A stretch of 64,000 nt of DNA from Buxus sempervirens (lineage: Eukaryota > Streptophyta > Magnoliopsida > Buxales > Buxaceae): positions 14,012,001 to 14,076,000 of the forward strand of contig OX387193.1 in NCBI GenBank assembly GCA_947561395.2, in the 5' to 3' direction. The translations under genes were made by a program, and so were the position numbers. This document shows, one piece after another, positions 22,597 to 34,674 of the stretch; the first letter of the stretch is position 1; each line of letters opens with the position of its first letter. The notes under the pieces were generated by a model, which was not told where the DNA came from, did not search any database, and saw only the letters and a list, made by a program, of their open reading frames with translations.

Positions 22597-24203
22597 CTAA
22601 ACCGCCACAAGCCTTTCAGCCCCCTCTGCATCTGGGTCACTGAGGAATGAGATGACGTCATCTGAGAGGGTCTGCCTAGTCCTCATATCTCTGAGCCTGG
22701 CCATGGTTTCATCATGCCTGCGCCATGCAGCTCTCACCTCAAAGTGACGGGCCTGTATCTGCTCAGATAGTCGCCGCTCCAGATCTTCCTTCTCCAATCT
22801 CAAGGTTCGGGCCTCCTCCACCCATATGAGCTGAAGCCGCCTATGAGAAGCCCGCTCGGTCTCCAAGAGGTCCTCATAAGTAGGACACGGGATAGCAGGA
22901 GGATCCACTGGTACAGAAGCGCAGCTCTGCACCTGCTCTCTAATCCAGAAGATATAGTCCTTCTCATGCAATTTGGAGAAGACAGGACCTCTCAAGAAGC
23001 AGGCCTGCGACCATTCCTTCAACAGGCGGAAGCATAACCCCATGGTGGCTGGTGTGAGAGGACCAATGAACTCTTCATACCCCTGAGGTACCATAATCCC
23101 TTGAGACTCCTCTCCAAACTGCCGGATGACTCTCAAAGGCAAGTAAAGTAAGGCAGACCTCAAGCCCATGAGCACAGCGAAATTCTGGTCAGAGAAGCTG
23201 ATCACTGTCTCGACGGAGGGCTGATAAGCACCGGGCCATCTCACCTGGTCGTCCTGAAGAGTCCCCAAGAAAGCAAACCATCCCTGTTTGCCGCCATGTA
23301 TATTGGGACACCACCTGTTGCTCATCAAGATAGGAATGTTTAATCTGGGAAAGAAGCGGCGGGTTATCTCTTCAACCTGACTCAGGTGGTCAAGTAGCCA
23401 GAGCTGCACAAAACAGGGAAGCATTTCCAACCTTAGAAAATTTCAATTTTGCAATAAAAATTACAATTCAAAGAAAGAGGTTCAGATTTTACCTGAAGTA
23501 TAGGGGCGCAGGCAAGAAAACTTTTCTGCTTCCGGTGATAGCAGTCAGTCAAGGCCTGGTATATTTCAGCCAGGATCATAGGGGCGAGCCTTTCAAGCTC
23601 CCTAACTTGGCAAATGACTGAAATGAGGGATAAATCAACCTCGCTATCACCTCGGGGGAACAAAAGTTGATTGACCACTATCAAGGTCAGGGCATTGAAC
23701 CGAGCCGACTGGTTGGAGCTATTTAACAGCTTCTCAGTCAAAAATAACTTGGATAGGGTCAATAAGGCGTCGGCTTCCCCTAACTCTTTCTTGTTAATCC
23801 CTAAAAAGGTGGAGGCTTCCTTTTTGAAGCTCGGTTTGAGAGGCGGGTTGATTACTTTCTTGGAGAACCTAAGGTTGAGGATGGTTTCAACCTCCTCAAC
23901 TGTAGGAGTCATCTCTTTCTCCCCAAACCTGAAGAGGTTCAATTGAGGCTCCCAATGCCCAATCAGTGCCTCTATGATTTCCCATTTTAGAGGAACCTTT
24001 GGGATTGAGAGGAGGTGGCCTAGATTGGCAGAAGCCCAATCCATCTCATCTTGAGGGGTCATTGAGGAGACCCACCTCTCATAGAATGTATCTACAATGG
24101 CATACCTAGTCAAATTAGGAGGTTTGGACCTAATTTTTGGTCTAGGTGCTGATATTTCAGGTACAGAGGATGAAGAAGGCACAGAAGCTGAACCAGAAGC
24201 CAT
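22597..24203 (-). CDS. Antisense gene 1: plant mobile domain (DUF7745-like) protein
   Basis: Opposite strand to gag-pol. Exon 1 24203-23493 and exon 2 23403-22597 join across an 89-bp GT-AG intron (GTAAAATC...TTTTGTGCAG) in phase, giving 505 aa. The junction then reads ACAPILQLWLLDHL, the usual continuous sequence of this family. Seen: a Ser-rich N-terminus; then the plant-mobile-domain signature (WASANLGHLLSIPKVP, GHWEPQLNLFRFGEKEMTPTVEEVETIL) about residues 55-110; C-terminal coiled coil (EARTLRLEKEDLERRL) about 435-480. Antisense ORFs of this kind between pol and the 3' LTR are described for Tat-lineage elements; their function is unknown. No internal stop. The nested solo LTR begins 64 bp upstream of the ATG, so the original promoter (with motif cluster D) is now displaced by 24 kb. 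Confidence 0.82.
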
Positions 24204-25159
24204 TAATGGGCAAAAGTGGATTAAAGGCAGCTAGGAGAGAGAAAATCGCCGAAACAGGGGGTTTCTGTGTAAAACCCCAGTTTTGAGTAAAAAAAAATAA
24301 TAAAAAAATAAAAATAATAAACAATATAAAATAGTAGGTAAAATAAAATATACGCAAAAGTATGAACACATGGATTTACGGACAGGCTTAATCAAAATTT
24401 ATTTATTGCTGGAGATTTGTGGTCATTAGTTGTCAAAGAGAATAAGCTTAAGTGGATGCGGGAAAATGTAGGGTTTTCAGTGGGCGAGCATGCACAAGAT
24501 CAAGGCTTTTAAAAGGTTGTCGTGCGGCAATACGTATGGGAGCGTGTGGAGAGAAATATACCCAAAGGGGAAAGTAGGGTTTGGGTTTAAACGAATACTC
24601 ATATCATACTTATGGAAATACTTTCGTTAGTCTTGTTATCTGGAGAACTGGGCGACTTGGCGATTGCGGCTGGTAATAGCGATTAGGGTTATGCCTGTGA
24701 AGAACAAGGATCGCGAGAACTACTAGGAGGTTATTGGAGTCGGAGTTCTGCGGGTTATTTCTCTCGCGAGCAGAGGATCCGTTCAGCTATAGTTGCATCC
24801 TCGCGTGCAGCCGGAAGTCATGCTCGGCCGGTTGAGGAATAATCTTCTGTTCTGGGATTAAGCGTATACTTGTGAGTAGCACTGATTTACAACTGGGGTT
24901 TTATGTTTTATGTTTTCTCGAGATTATTCTGATGCATGGTTGTAGTTAAATGACCTCTTGAGTTTTCTTCTAGTTTTCTGGAATGGCACGAAACAGAGTC
25001 GGAGACCGAATTTCATCTTGAGATTAAATGTATTTAGACTAAATCCAAATATGGTTGGGAAGTCTCCTGGGAGTATTAGGAGTGTATTGGAGCAATTACA
25101 GACCTAAACCAACCGGCCAGTCTTGTAGATCTTGGAATAACAGAGAAACAAAAATCACA

Positions 25160-25440
25160 GGGGGTATCCGCCCACCTCGCGCTCACCTAAGAGGTAGGCG
25201 CCCCGTTAAACACGACCCACCGCCCACCTCACGCCCGGCTGCCGCTCAGCTCGCGCTCAGCCGAAAACCTTGCGCTCATCTCGCTCGAATCTCGCGCCCA
25301 CCTCACGCCCATCTCGCGCTCAGCTCACGCTCACCTAGCGTCGAGTGAGCGGTAGGTCGATTTTACCCCGTTTCTTCACCGCCGACCGGCGCTCACCTCG
25401 CGCCCACCTCAGGAGGTGAGCGGCAGACCCTATTTTGCTT
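25160..25440. repeat. CpG-rich word array in the solo LTR
   Basis: About 280 bp of shuffled words: GCGCTCACCTCG, GCGCCCACCTC, GCTCAGCTCGCG and ACGCCCATCTCG. It stands out from the AT-rich LTR on both sides. The same words recur in the LTRs of the gag-only element (27665-28035, 42510-42735). Confidence 0.8.
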
Positions 25441-26984
25441 ACTAAATTGGAGATTTGATTGAACTAAGGGTATTTGGGTTACTTGAGGATTAAACCACTT
25501 CACTATTCACTTGTTTGGGAACCCTGGGAATCTATTTTGCCTAGGAAACTATTAGAGGAAAATTTAGTGAACTTCTTAAAAGCTTTCAAGTTGAGTTTAG
25601 GTTATTCATGAATGTTATGCCGGATACCAAACCACTAAGAGTTACTAGTTACCTTTCCTCTGTTTTATACACTGTTTTGATTGAGGAGTTATTCTATTCT
25701 GGTTTCACTGGTTTGGAAACTTTAAATGTATTGTAAAGATTTCCTTGGTATGAATGAATTGAGTTTTACTTTCATATGACTTGTGTTACGGAAATGAGAA
25801 AATACTGAATGTACTTGAGGTACTGCTTGGTGTGAGACATGGATTCGTCATCTCGGATGACTTCCGATATCATCACGTGGGGATCGATAAAATAAGAGTC
25901 GCCACTGTGCGCGCGTGGGAAACGCGGCACGGGGTAATTCGGAGTCGCCACCGCCTGATGGGGTGCAGGCGGACACCTGGGTGCCTAATCCTGTCTATTA
26001 GGGCTTTTGGGTCTGCGGCTTGAGATTCTAAGTCTGTTCTCGGTTGTGGTCCGGGAAGTCCGTAGACACCCCAGTCCACCCCGTCGGATGACGGGTCCCG
26101 TGGGTTCCCTAGTTTGAGTCAGCTTCCATTGGTCTCACCCGATTCCTAATCCGATATGCAGTTTGGTTAAGTCTGGCGGGACCACCTGAGTGGTTTGGGT
26201 CCCTTTAATTGCTTTTATCTTGTTTAATTAGGTGATCTGGGTCTGGTTGGGTGGGCCCTGTTGGAAGGCCCACGGTATCCTTGGTGGGCTTAGTGAAGCC
26301 CGTGTACCCTTGTGGACCTCAGTCTAGCCTGAGAGGTCCTTTGGGCTTTGGTTAGTTCAATAGATTTTACTTTAAGTTAAGCTTTGAAGATTAAGTGTTT
26401 TTCATGCACAAGTGGGCCGAACTGGTTTGTGGGCCCCTAAGGTGGGCCCACATGGTGGCCAAGTAGTTTTATTAGATTTATCTTTTTAATCTGCCAAAGT
26501 GAGCTGGACACTGGGCTTGGGGCCCGTAGTCCAAATCTGGGCTTGTAAGCCCAAGTTACCAGAAATTAGGGTTTGCACCCTTCCTTGGTTCAGTTGGTGG
26601 GCTTTGGCGGGCCCGGTAGGCCCTTGCCCTTGGTCTCGGCCAAACCACGCAATTCATGCATCAATTTCACATAACAAGGCTCGGGTGGGCCGCATTGGGT
26701 TTGGCCCGCCCGGTTCAAATTGTTCATTTTACTTAAGTTATTTTAATGGCATGCTTTGGTGTTTATTGGGCTTTGTGGGCCCCGTTGGAAGGCCCACTGG
26801 AAGTCAAGTTGGACCGGGAGTCCAAGTCCCATGTCGGGTTTCCGGGTGACCCAGAAACCCTATTGGTTTATCCGGTTTGGTTCGGAAATATCATTCACAT
26901 TTAGCAATAATCACAGAAAAAAACACAAGATAGACACTTGTCAGAGAAAAAAAACTGGCTCATTGTACTAGGTCCAAGGGGAGG

Positions 26985-27665
26985 GATTTATCAAGGCAAA
27001 GGGCATTTTCGGGATTTTTGAAGGCAAAGGGCATTTTCGGGATCTTTTAAGGTAAAGGGCATTTTAGGGATTTTATTTAAGGTAAAGGGCATTTTCGGGA
27101 TTTTTCAGGGTAAAGGGCATTTTCGGGATTTTATTTAAGGTAAAGGGCATTTTCGGGATTTTTTTAAGGTAAAGGACATTTTCGGAATTTCATTTAAGGT
27201 AAAGGGCATTTTCGGGATTTTTTAAGGTAAAGGGCATTTTCGGGATTTCATTTAAGGTAAAGGGCATTTTCGGGATTTTTCAGGGTAAAGGGCATTTTCG
27301 GGATTTTTCAAGGTAAAGGGCATTTTCGGGATTTCATTTAAGGTAAAGGGCATTTTCGGGATTTTATTTAAGGTAAAGGGCATTTTCGGGATTTTTCAGG
27401 GTAAAGGGCATTTTCGGGATTTTATTTAAGGTAAAGGGCATTTTCGGGATTTTTCAGGGTAAAGGGCATTCTCGGGATTTTATTTAAGGTAAAGGGCATT
27501 TTCGGGATTTTATTTAAGGTAAAGGGCATTTTCGGGATTTTTCAAGACAAAGGGTATTTTCGGGATTTTTCAAGACAAAGGGTATTTTCGGGATTTTTCA
27601 GGGTAAAGGGCATTTTCGGGATTTTATTTAAGGTAAAGGGCATTTTCGGGATTTTTAAAGGTAAA
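26985..27665 (-). repeat. About 23 units of a 27-31-bp tandem repeat
   Basis: Unit consensus GGTAAAGGGCATTTTCGGGA followed by TTTTTCA or TTTTATTTAA variants. Present only in the left LTR; the right LTR has lost it in a deletion. No unique spacers, so it is not CRISPR-like. Confidence 0.92.
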
Positions 27666-28035
27666 GGTGAAGTGGGCGCACCCAAAAATCGAGGTGAGCG
27701 CGAGGTGGGCGCATCCAATTTTAGGTGAGCACGAGGTGAGCACGAGGTGAGCGCGAGGTGAGCGCATCCAATTTTAGGTGAGCACGAGGTGAGCGCGAGG
27801 TGAGCGGACCCAAGCTAGGTGAGCGCGAGCTCAGCGCGAGGTGAGCGTGAGCTCAGCGCAGGGTGAGCGCGAGATGAGCGCATCCAAATTTAGGTGAGCA
27901 TGAGGTGCGCGCGAGGTGAGCGCGAGATGAGCGCATCCAAATTTAGGTGAGCACGAGGTGAGCGCGAGGTGAGCAGACCCAAGCTAGGTGAGCGCGAGCT
28001 CAGCGCGAGGTGAGCGTGAGCTCAGCGCAGACCCT
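27665..28035 (-). repeat. GAGGTGAGCGC word array (left LTR)
   Basis: Repeated GAGGTGAGCGC, GAGCTCAGCGC and GCATCCAATTTAGGTGAGCA units, CpG-rich. Partly kept in the right LTR at 42510-42735 with a further 22-bp deletion. Confidence 0.88.
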
Positions 28036-28767
28036 GACTCTCTGTTTTTTCTCTCCAAACTCCATTTCCGACTGGTTTTAAGCTCTCTAACTGGTTTCTG
28101 GGGATCCTTAGAACCCCAGCAGACCTCTAACATACCTGGAAATTAATCTAACCTAAGTTGTGAGGATCAAACCTCTTTGCAAACCTACAAATCCGAACAA
28201 AACACTAACAGAACATAATAAAATCCGGAAACAGACACTAACAACACCATGAATTAACAGAACCCGAATAAGGAAGAAGGGAACGGGGGGGCTTTATCGG
28301 GATACATTAGATCTTCTCAGGAACATACTCCTTTAAAATGAAACCAATAACAAAAGCAAGCAGGCAAAATGAATCCGAAGCAGGCAAAAGACCAGATCTG
28401 GTCCCGGGAGAGACTTATCTTTCTAAACATGGCCAAATGAATCTAATCTTAGATATGCTGTGTAAAAAATACAAGAGAGAACATTACCTTGAATGTTTCG
28501 AGGCCCTAGAGGGGGGGAAGCATCTCCTTGAAGCGCAAATGGTTGCCGGAGCAGTTACTCTCCACACCCACAGCGAGGTCTCCTTCGGGTTTGATGAGGA
28601 AGAAGAGGAAGAGAGGAACGGGGTCTTCAAAAGCCGAACAAAGGATGCCGAAAAAGAAACAGGCAACCTTAAAAACTGCCCGGCAAAAAAAAAAAAAAAA
28701 ATCTCCAACCACAAGAAGGTCGAACCAAAAAAAATGCAGAACCCCCTGCAATGAGGACTCTCGCGGC

Positions 28768-28774
28768 TTTTATA
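28768..28774 (-). promoter_or_regulatory. LTR TATA box (left LTR)
   Basis: Minus strand reads GCCTATAAAAGCCGCG. The same box lies at 43468-43474 in the right LTR, where it would start transcription of the element towards lower coordinates. Confidence 0.65.
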
Positions 28775-29094
28775 GGCAGGGAAAAGGGGTGCCGCTCACC
28801 TTGGCGCCCAGCTCAAGGTGGGCGCAAGCCCGCTTGCCACGTCCGCGCGAGCGGCATAATGATGAAAATCATTTAATGCCGCCGCTCGCCGGACGTAAAA
28901 ATCTAAAAAATTCGGATTTAGTCCCTGGCAATTTTTGATTTAATCCGATATTCTCGGATTTTCACGGATTTAGTCCCTGGGATATTTCGTATGTTTGGAT
29001 ATTTACGGATTTAATCCCCGAGATATTTTCCTGCACAACTCGCCACGTGTGCAGCTTTTTGCCACGTGCGCAGATTGCCGGTTTTGCTGCCCGG

Positions 29095-29960
29095 GAATTT
29101 CGTCAGCTCATATTTCCTTCATCCGGACTCCGATCTGGGCAAACTTAGTTTCATTAGAATCGTATCGGAGCCCTCCATCCCATGACCTAGGGGTAGGCCT
29201 CCGGATCGGATTTTGGCAGAAAGTCAACTTTTGGCTCTGCTCAAGTTTGACTGCCCGCAGAACCTTCATCCGGACCCCGATTCCTGCAAACTCGGTTGCG
29301 TTGGAACCATGTCGAGACTCTCTATCCAATGACCTAGGGGTAGGTCTCTGGATCGGATTTTAGCAGAAAGTCAACTTTTGGCTCTGCTCAAGTTTGACCG
29401 CCCGCAGAACCTTCATCCGGACCCCGATTCCTGCAAACTCAGTTGCGTTGGGATCGTGTCGAGATTCTCTATCCAATGACCTAGGGGTAGGTCTCTGGAT
29501 CGGATTTTAGCAGAAAGTCAACTTTTGGCTCTGCTCAAGTTTGACCGCCCGCAGAACCTTCATCTGGACCCCGATTCCTGCAAACTCAGTTACGTTGGAA
29601 TCGTGTCGAGATTCTCTATCCAATGACCTAGGGGTAGGCCTCTGGATCGGATTTTAGCAGAAAGTCAACTTTTGGCTCTGCTCAGGTTTGACCGCCCGCA
29701 GAACGTTCATCCGGACCCCGATTCCTGCAAACTCAGTTGCGTTGGGATCGTGTCGAGATTCTCTATCCAATGATATAAAGCAAGGTACTTGGCACGGAAT
29801 TCGAGGAAAAGTCAACTCTTGGCTTTTCCTTAAGTTTGACCGCCCGCCGACCCTTCGTCCGGACCCCGATTCCTGCAAACTCAGTTGCGTTGGAACCGTG
29901 TCGAGATTCTCTATCCAATGGCATAAAGCGAGGTGGCCAATTTTCACTTGATCAAAAAGT
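29095..29960 (-). repeat. 147-bp tandem repeat in U3 (left LTR)
   Basis: The anchor CGGAC(C/T)CCGAT recurs at 29124, 29271, 29418, 29565, 29712 and 29860, so the spacing is 147, 147, 147, 147, 148 bp. Each unit contains AGAAAGTCAACTTTTGGCTC, a GACCTAGGGGTAGG block and TGCAAACTCAGTTGCGTTGG. Confidence 0.92.
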
Positions 29961-30052
29961 CAACCTTTCACCCCTTAGGGTTTGACTTTCTGTCCAGGGT
30001 TTGCATTTTTGGTTTTTTTTTTTCTGGGAGCGCAAAAATGAGGTGCTTACAG

Positions 30053-30064
30053 CTGCCCCTCTTT
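30053..30064 (-). promoter_or_regulatory. Polypurine tract of the gag-only element
   Basis: Minus strand AAAGAGGGGCAG directly before the left LTR, almost identical to the tract of the Ogre-like element at 63530-63542. Confidence 0.75.
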
Positions 30065-30777
30065 GCCGGAGTCACCTTGCCGATGAACGGCAAAGAGAAA
30101 AAGAATCTCGTTTTTGCGCTTGGCATTTCTGTCGACATGGTCGACGAGCTTAGTCCTTTGAAGTTTTCATTTTGAAAAGGAAGCGGCCAAATCATGTGGC
30201 GTCACTTCCTGGCTTCAGAGTTTCCTTTCCCTTTGCTTTTTGGGTTTTTGTAGGGCAACTCTTTAGCATTTTAGTTTGAGTTTGAAAGAGATTATATTGG
30301 ACTTGAGCTCGCCAACCTGTTTCGGCGTTGATGCCAGACACTTGGCAATATCCTTTTCTTCTTGTTTGTTCCATTAAAACTTTTAGGTGACTTCAGACTT
30401 CTGATCCATTTTGTGTCTTTTACTTGAAGCTTGCTTGCATTTTTTTTTCTTTTTCTTTCTCTCTCTCTTTTTTTTTGTATTTATTTATTTATTTATTATT
30501 ATTTTTTTTTAATTAGGACTTGATGGCCAAGGGTTGGGCTAGGATGTGGACCGAATGGAGAGAGGAGGATGGAAGAGTGGAGGAGGAGATGCTGTTGGTG
30601 GGGAGGTGCTTCCAGCGCTGTCCAGTGCCTCAAGGGAGCCCACACACCTGCTCTACTCTATTTACAAAAGTGTGAAATCAAAAATTACAAAAGGGCCATC
30701 TTGCCCGATGATATCTTCATTTTTCCTTCCTCTTCCTGTCTTGATTCTCTATCATTTCCAGCAATGGGAACAACTTG
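30065..30777 (-). other. 3' UTR part of the gag-only element
   Basis: Noncoding, with T-rich simple sequence near 30440-30515. No ORF with recognisable homology. Confidence 0.5.
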
Positions 30778-32447
30778 TTCGGCTTGGTGGAGACACTTTG
30801 CTCTGGGGACTCCGTGTCCTTCAGCATTGGGAGATGCTTTACTCCTTGAGGACACATTCCTGTGTTATTTAGATGTGGGAGGTGCCTTGCTCCTTGGGGA
30901 TTTCAAAAGTGGGAGTCGCCTTGCTCCTTGGTATTTCAAGTGATGGAAGACGCCTTACTCCTAAGGGACACATTTCCGTGCCATTCAAATGGTGGGAGAC
31001 GTCTTGCTCCTTAGGGACACATTTTCGTGTCATTCGAATGGTCGTAGTCGCCTTGCTCCAGGGACGCTTTGCCCTTTCAGTTTTGAGAGACGCCTTGCTC
31101 TCGGTGGTTAGGAGTCGCCTTGCTGCAAGGACACCTTGTCCTTTCAGTCTTGAGAGACGCCTTGCTCTCTGTAGTTGGGAGACACCTTGCTCCATTAGTT
31201 TGGGAGACGCCTTGCTCCAGGGACGCCTTGCCCTTTCAGTCTTGAGAAACGCCTTGCTCTCGGTGGTTGGGAGACACCTTGCTCCATTAGTTTGGGAGTC
31301 GCCTTGCTCCAGGGACGCCTTGCCCTTTTAGTCTTGAGAGACGCCTTGCTCTCTGTGGTTGGGAGACACCTTGCTCCATTAGTTTGGGAGACGCCTTGCT
31401 CGAGGGACGCCTTGCCTTTTCAGTCTTGAGAGACGCCTTGCTCTCGGTGGTTGGGAGACACCTTGCTCCATTAGTTTGGGAGTCGCCTTGCTCCAGGGAC
31501 GCCTTGCCCTTTTAGTCTTGAGAGACGCCTTGCTCTCTGTGGTTTGGAGACACCTTGCTCCATTAGTTTGGGAGACGCCTTGCTCCAGGGACGCCTTGCC
31601 CTTTCAGTCTTGAGAGACGCCTTGCTCTCGGTGGTTGGGAGACACCTTGCTCCATTAGTTTGGGAGACGCCTTGCTCCATTAGTTTGGGAGACGCCTTAC
31701 TCCTTCTGTTTTTAATTCTTGGAGGCGCCTTGCTCCATTCTGTGTTCAATTTTTTGGGAGACGCCTTGCTCCATTAGGGTTGAGAGACACCTTGCTCCTT
31801 CTGTCTTCAATTCTTGGAGGCTCCTTGCTCCATTCTATCTTCAAATTTTGGAGGCTTCTTGCTCCATTAAGGTTGTGAGACGCCTTACTCCTTCTGTCTT
31901 CAATTCTTGGAGGCTCCTTGCTCCGTTCTGTCTTCAAATTCAATTTTTTGGGAGACGCCTTGCTCCTTAATTTTTCAATTCCTGGAGGCTCCTCGCTCCA
32001 TTCTGTCTTCAAATTTTGGAGGCTTCTTGCTCCATTAAGGTTGGGAGACGCCTTACTCCTTCTGTCTTCAATTCTTGGAGGCTCCTCGCTCCGTTCTGTC
32101 TTCAAATTCAATTTTTTGGGAGACGCCTTGCTCCTTAATTTTCCAATTCCTGGAGGCTCCTCACTCCATTCTGTCTTCAAATTTTGGAGGCTTCTTGCTC
32201 CATTAAGGTTGGGAGACGCCTTACTCCTTCTGTCTTCAATTCTTGGAGGCTCCTTGCTCCGTTCTGCCTTCAAATTCAATTTTTTGGGAGACGCCTTGCT
32301 CCTTAATTTTCCAATTCCTGGAGGCTCCTTGCTCCATTCTGTCTTCAAATTTTGTTTTTTGGGAGACGCCTTGCTCCTTAATTTTTCAATTCTCGGAGGC
32401 TCCTCGCTCCATTTTGTCTTCAAATTTTGGAGGCTTCTTGCCCCATT
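30778..32447 (-). repeat. Tandem repeats of the 3' UTR (about 92-bp and 168-bp periods)
   Basis: Built from the word GGGAGACGCCTTGCTCC and variants. A first block (about 31050-31660) repeats with a period near 92 bp: TTTCAGTC-type anchors at 31142, 31233, 31326, 31418, 31510 and 31602. A second block repeats every 168 bp (TTGGGAGACG anchors at 31873, 32041 and 32209). Both strands stay open because 168 is a multiple of three, which produces a repetitive 341-codon minus-strand frame (31746-32771) of Lys-Ser-Pro-rich units. I treat that frame as a by-product rather than a gene. Confidence 0.88.
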
Positions 32448-34674
32448 TTGTCTTTGTCTATTACTTATTCTGACTTGGTAATTTCTTTTTCTTTCTTGGT
32501 TGCATTCAAAGTTGCCTTTACCAATTGCTGACTCATTCGCCAGTGGCTTTGGCTTCACAAACTTGGTCAACCAGTATGTGAATACACTGTGATGACTCTT
32601 TCTGCGTCCCCTATGTGAGAATACATGGTGACGATTCTTTTTTCCATCCGACGTGTGAGATTCGCTGTGATGCCTTCTTCTGTCTATTTCAGGTTTTGGT
32701 TGGTACCTGGAAAAATTCATGTGGAATTCAGTCAATTGGAATTTATTTATCAAAATTATATGCAAACTCAAGCAATTTTTCTTTGATTGAAATCTCTTTG
32801 GGATTCCTCAAGTGTTTGGATTTTTCCTTCTCAGGTGGGTCCATTGGCAGGACCAGTAATCGTTGGGTCAGTCACCTGACGCTCTCATTCAGACTTAGGG
32901 AATCGTGCCTCCCGACACTCCCTGTAAGGGTCTCAACATTTTTTTGCCTTCAAATAGCATGCCCCATGTAGGGACGAAAGGGATTGTTTTGGTTCAGGGG
33001 GTTTCTTTGGCACTGCCCCGCCCTGGCTTTTCCTTGATCTCTCTCTTTTTTCTTTTTCCCACCCTTGGTTAGGGGTTGTGGAATGTTTTTCTCATTGGCT
33101 CCCTTATTCGGGTTAGGCACCTTGCCCTAGTCCGAGGGCCCTGTCAATTTCCACAGATCATGATCCAATGATCAGAGAGGACTTATTAGTAGGACGAAAT
33201 GTAGGCTTTGGTTCCAGCGTTTAGAAATGAAGGATAAACAGGCTCCAACCCTATATAGCTTCACTCTATGGGTAACCATTATGTCTAGCCAAAGTCCTTT
33301 TCTATCTCCCCTTTTTTTGGTTCTGTCATTGCCAGTTTGTCCAAGATTCACCGTTACATTCTCTGTAATCAGAAAGGGCTTCACAATAGGACGAAATGTA
33401 GGCTGGGTTCAAGGGTCTAGAAGAAATGATAAGAGGGCTCAAAATTGATGAATGGGGTAAGAGCCATGTCCTGTTCACCTTTCTTGTTAGGACTTGCTTC
33501 ACCTTTGTTCCCGCAACTTTACACTCAACTTTGCTTAGCTTCTTCTCCTTTTTTCCATCTTTGTTCTTTTCTTTCTTTCCCTTTCTTCTTGGGTCTTTTG
33601 CCCCAATCCTTGATTCTTGCTCACGGGGTTTGCCCCGGCTTTTGTTGTTTCTTTTTTCTTTCTTCTTTTTTCTTTTCTTTCCAGGGATTGCCCCAATTCT
33701 TTCTTTGGATTCTTGTTTTCTGGGGTTCTCCCCATTCCTCCTTTCTACCCCCTTTGTTCTTAGGGTGCTTTTCGCTTTGCCCTATCTTCACCTTCATCCT
33801 TTTTGTGTCTCCAATTGCACGAAGCTTCATGCCCCAGTTTTGAAGACAAGACATGGTAGGGTTAGTGAAGGAATTGTTAGGCTCGAAGTGTTTTGCTAGG
33901 GTTTCATCTTGTGTCAGATGATTTTTGGAGGAAATCAAGGACGGCCTTTCATCCTTTTACAGAGAATGTAACACCCACTTATCTTTGCACAATTAACTGG
34001 CTCAAGAGCCATTTTCTTCTTTGTTCCTTTTGTTTGTTTGTTTGTTTTTTTTTTTTTTTTGACTTTACCCCAGTTTGGGGTGGCTAGACATAACGTGGGT
34101 TAGAAATGAGACGATCAAGCTCAACACGTTTAACTAGCGGAATTTATTTGAAGTATCTGAGCCGAAAAAAGGCCTCTCATCATTTCATCGAGATCATTGA
34201 TCCTGGATCATGTTAGTGACCTTCGACTGGTATGGGGCACCTTGCCCTTCCTTTTCCTTTTTTTCTCTTCTTTTCTTTTTTTTTTTTCTTCTCATATCAC
34301 AACTTGCCCCTTGTGTTTGGCATGGAAGGGTTCAAATGTGGTGCTGACGGGGGATCTTTAGGCCATGTCGAGACCCGCACAGTTTGTGCTGTTTGGCACA
34401 TCTCATTTGTCCAATTTGATTGTTCAGGTTTGTCCCGAAATTACGGTCATGCCTTGGTGTGGTCCAACACTTCAATGATTTCCCAAAAGATTTTATAGTC
34501 TTGCAAGAAGAAACATGCTATAAAGTTCAAAATTTAAATGAAAAGAAAGCATGAGCAAAACAGAACATCAAACTATGCAAAAAGGGTGGCCAAGGTAATT
34601 GGCGTTCTTGGAATTTAGTTGCATGCCACGGAAGGGAGCTTTCAAGTGCTCTTCTTGTCATCATCTTCTCCTTT
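32448..34674 (-). other. Noncoding 3' part of the gag-only element
   Basis: Contains polypyrimidine runs near 33540-33680, 34030-34060 and 34255-34290. Also a duplicated block: TAGGACGAAATGTAGGCT at 33190 and 33388, and ATGATCAGAGAGG and TCAGAAAGGGCTTC contexts. No protein homology recognised. The degraded DNA could once have held more of the internal region. Confidence 0.5.

Larger units (their letters stand above)
25906..30051 (-). repeat. 3' LTR (left copy) of the gag-only element
   Basis: 4146 bp, TGTGCGCGCG to GTGCTTACA as read on the plus strand. It carries three tandem arrays (listed separately) and a minus-strand TATA box. The right LTR lacks about 1.05 kb that is present here (26733 to about 27789). 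Confidence 0.88.

Noticed and set aside
26985..27665. Regular short repeats that could suggest a CRISPR array
   Set aside because: Units are contiguous with no unique spacers, and the context is a plant retrotransposon LTR.
28338..28754. 138-codon plus-strand ORF in the left LTR, also present as 178 codons at 43040-43576
   Set aside because: It lies antisense to LTR transcription, its length changes with a poly-A tract (17 versus 14 A), and it shows no domain.
31746..32771. 341-codon minus-strand ORF with SKASP/EEPPRIE repeats
   Set aside because: It coincides with tandem repeats whose period (168 bp) is a multiple of three; frames are open on the other strand too. No start context or homology supports a protein.
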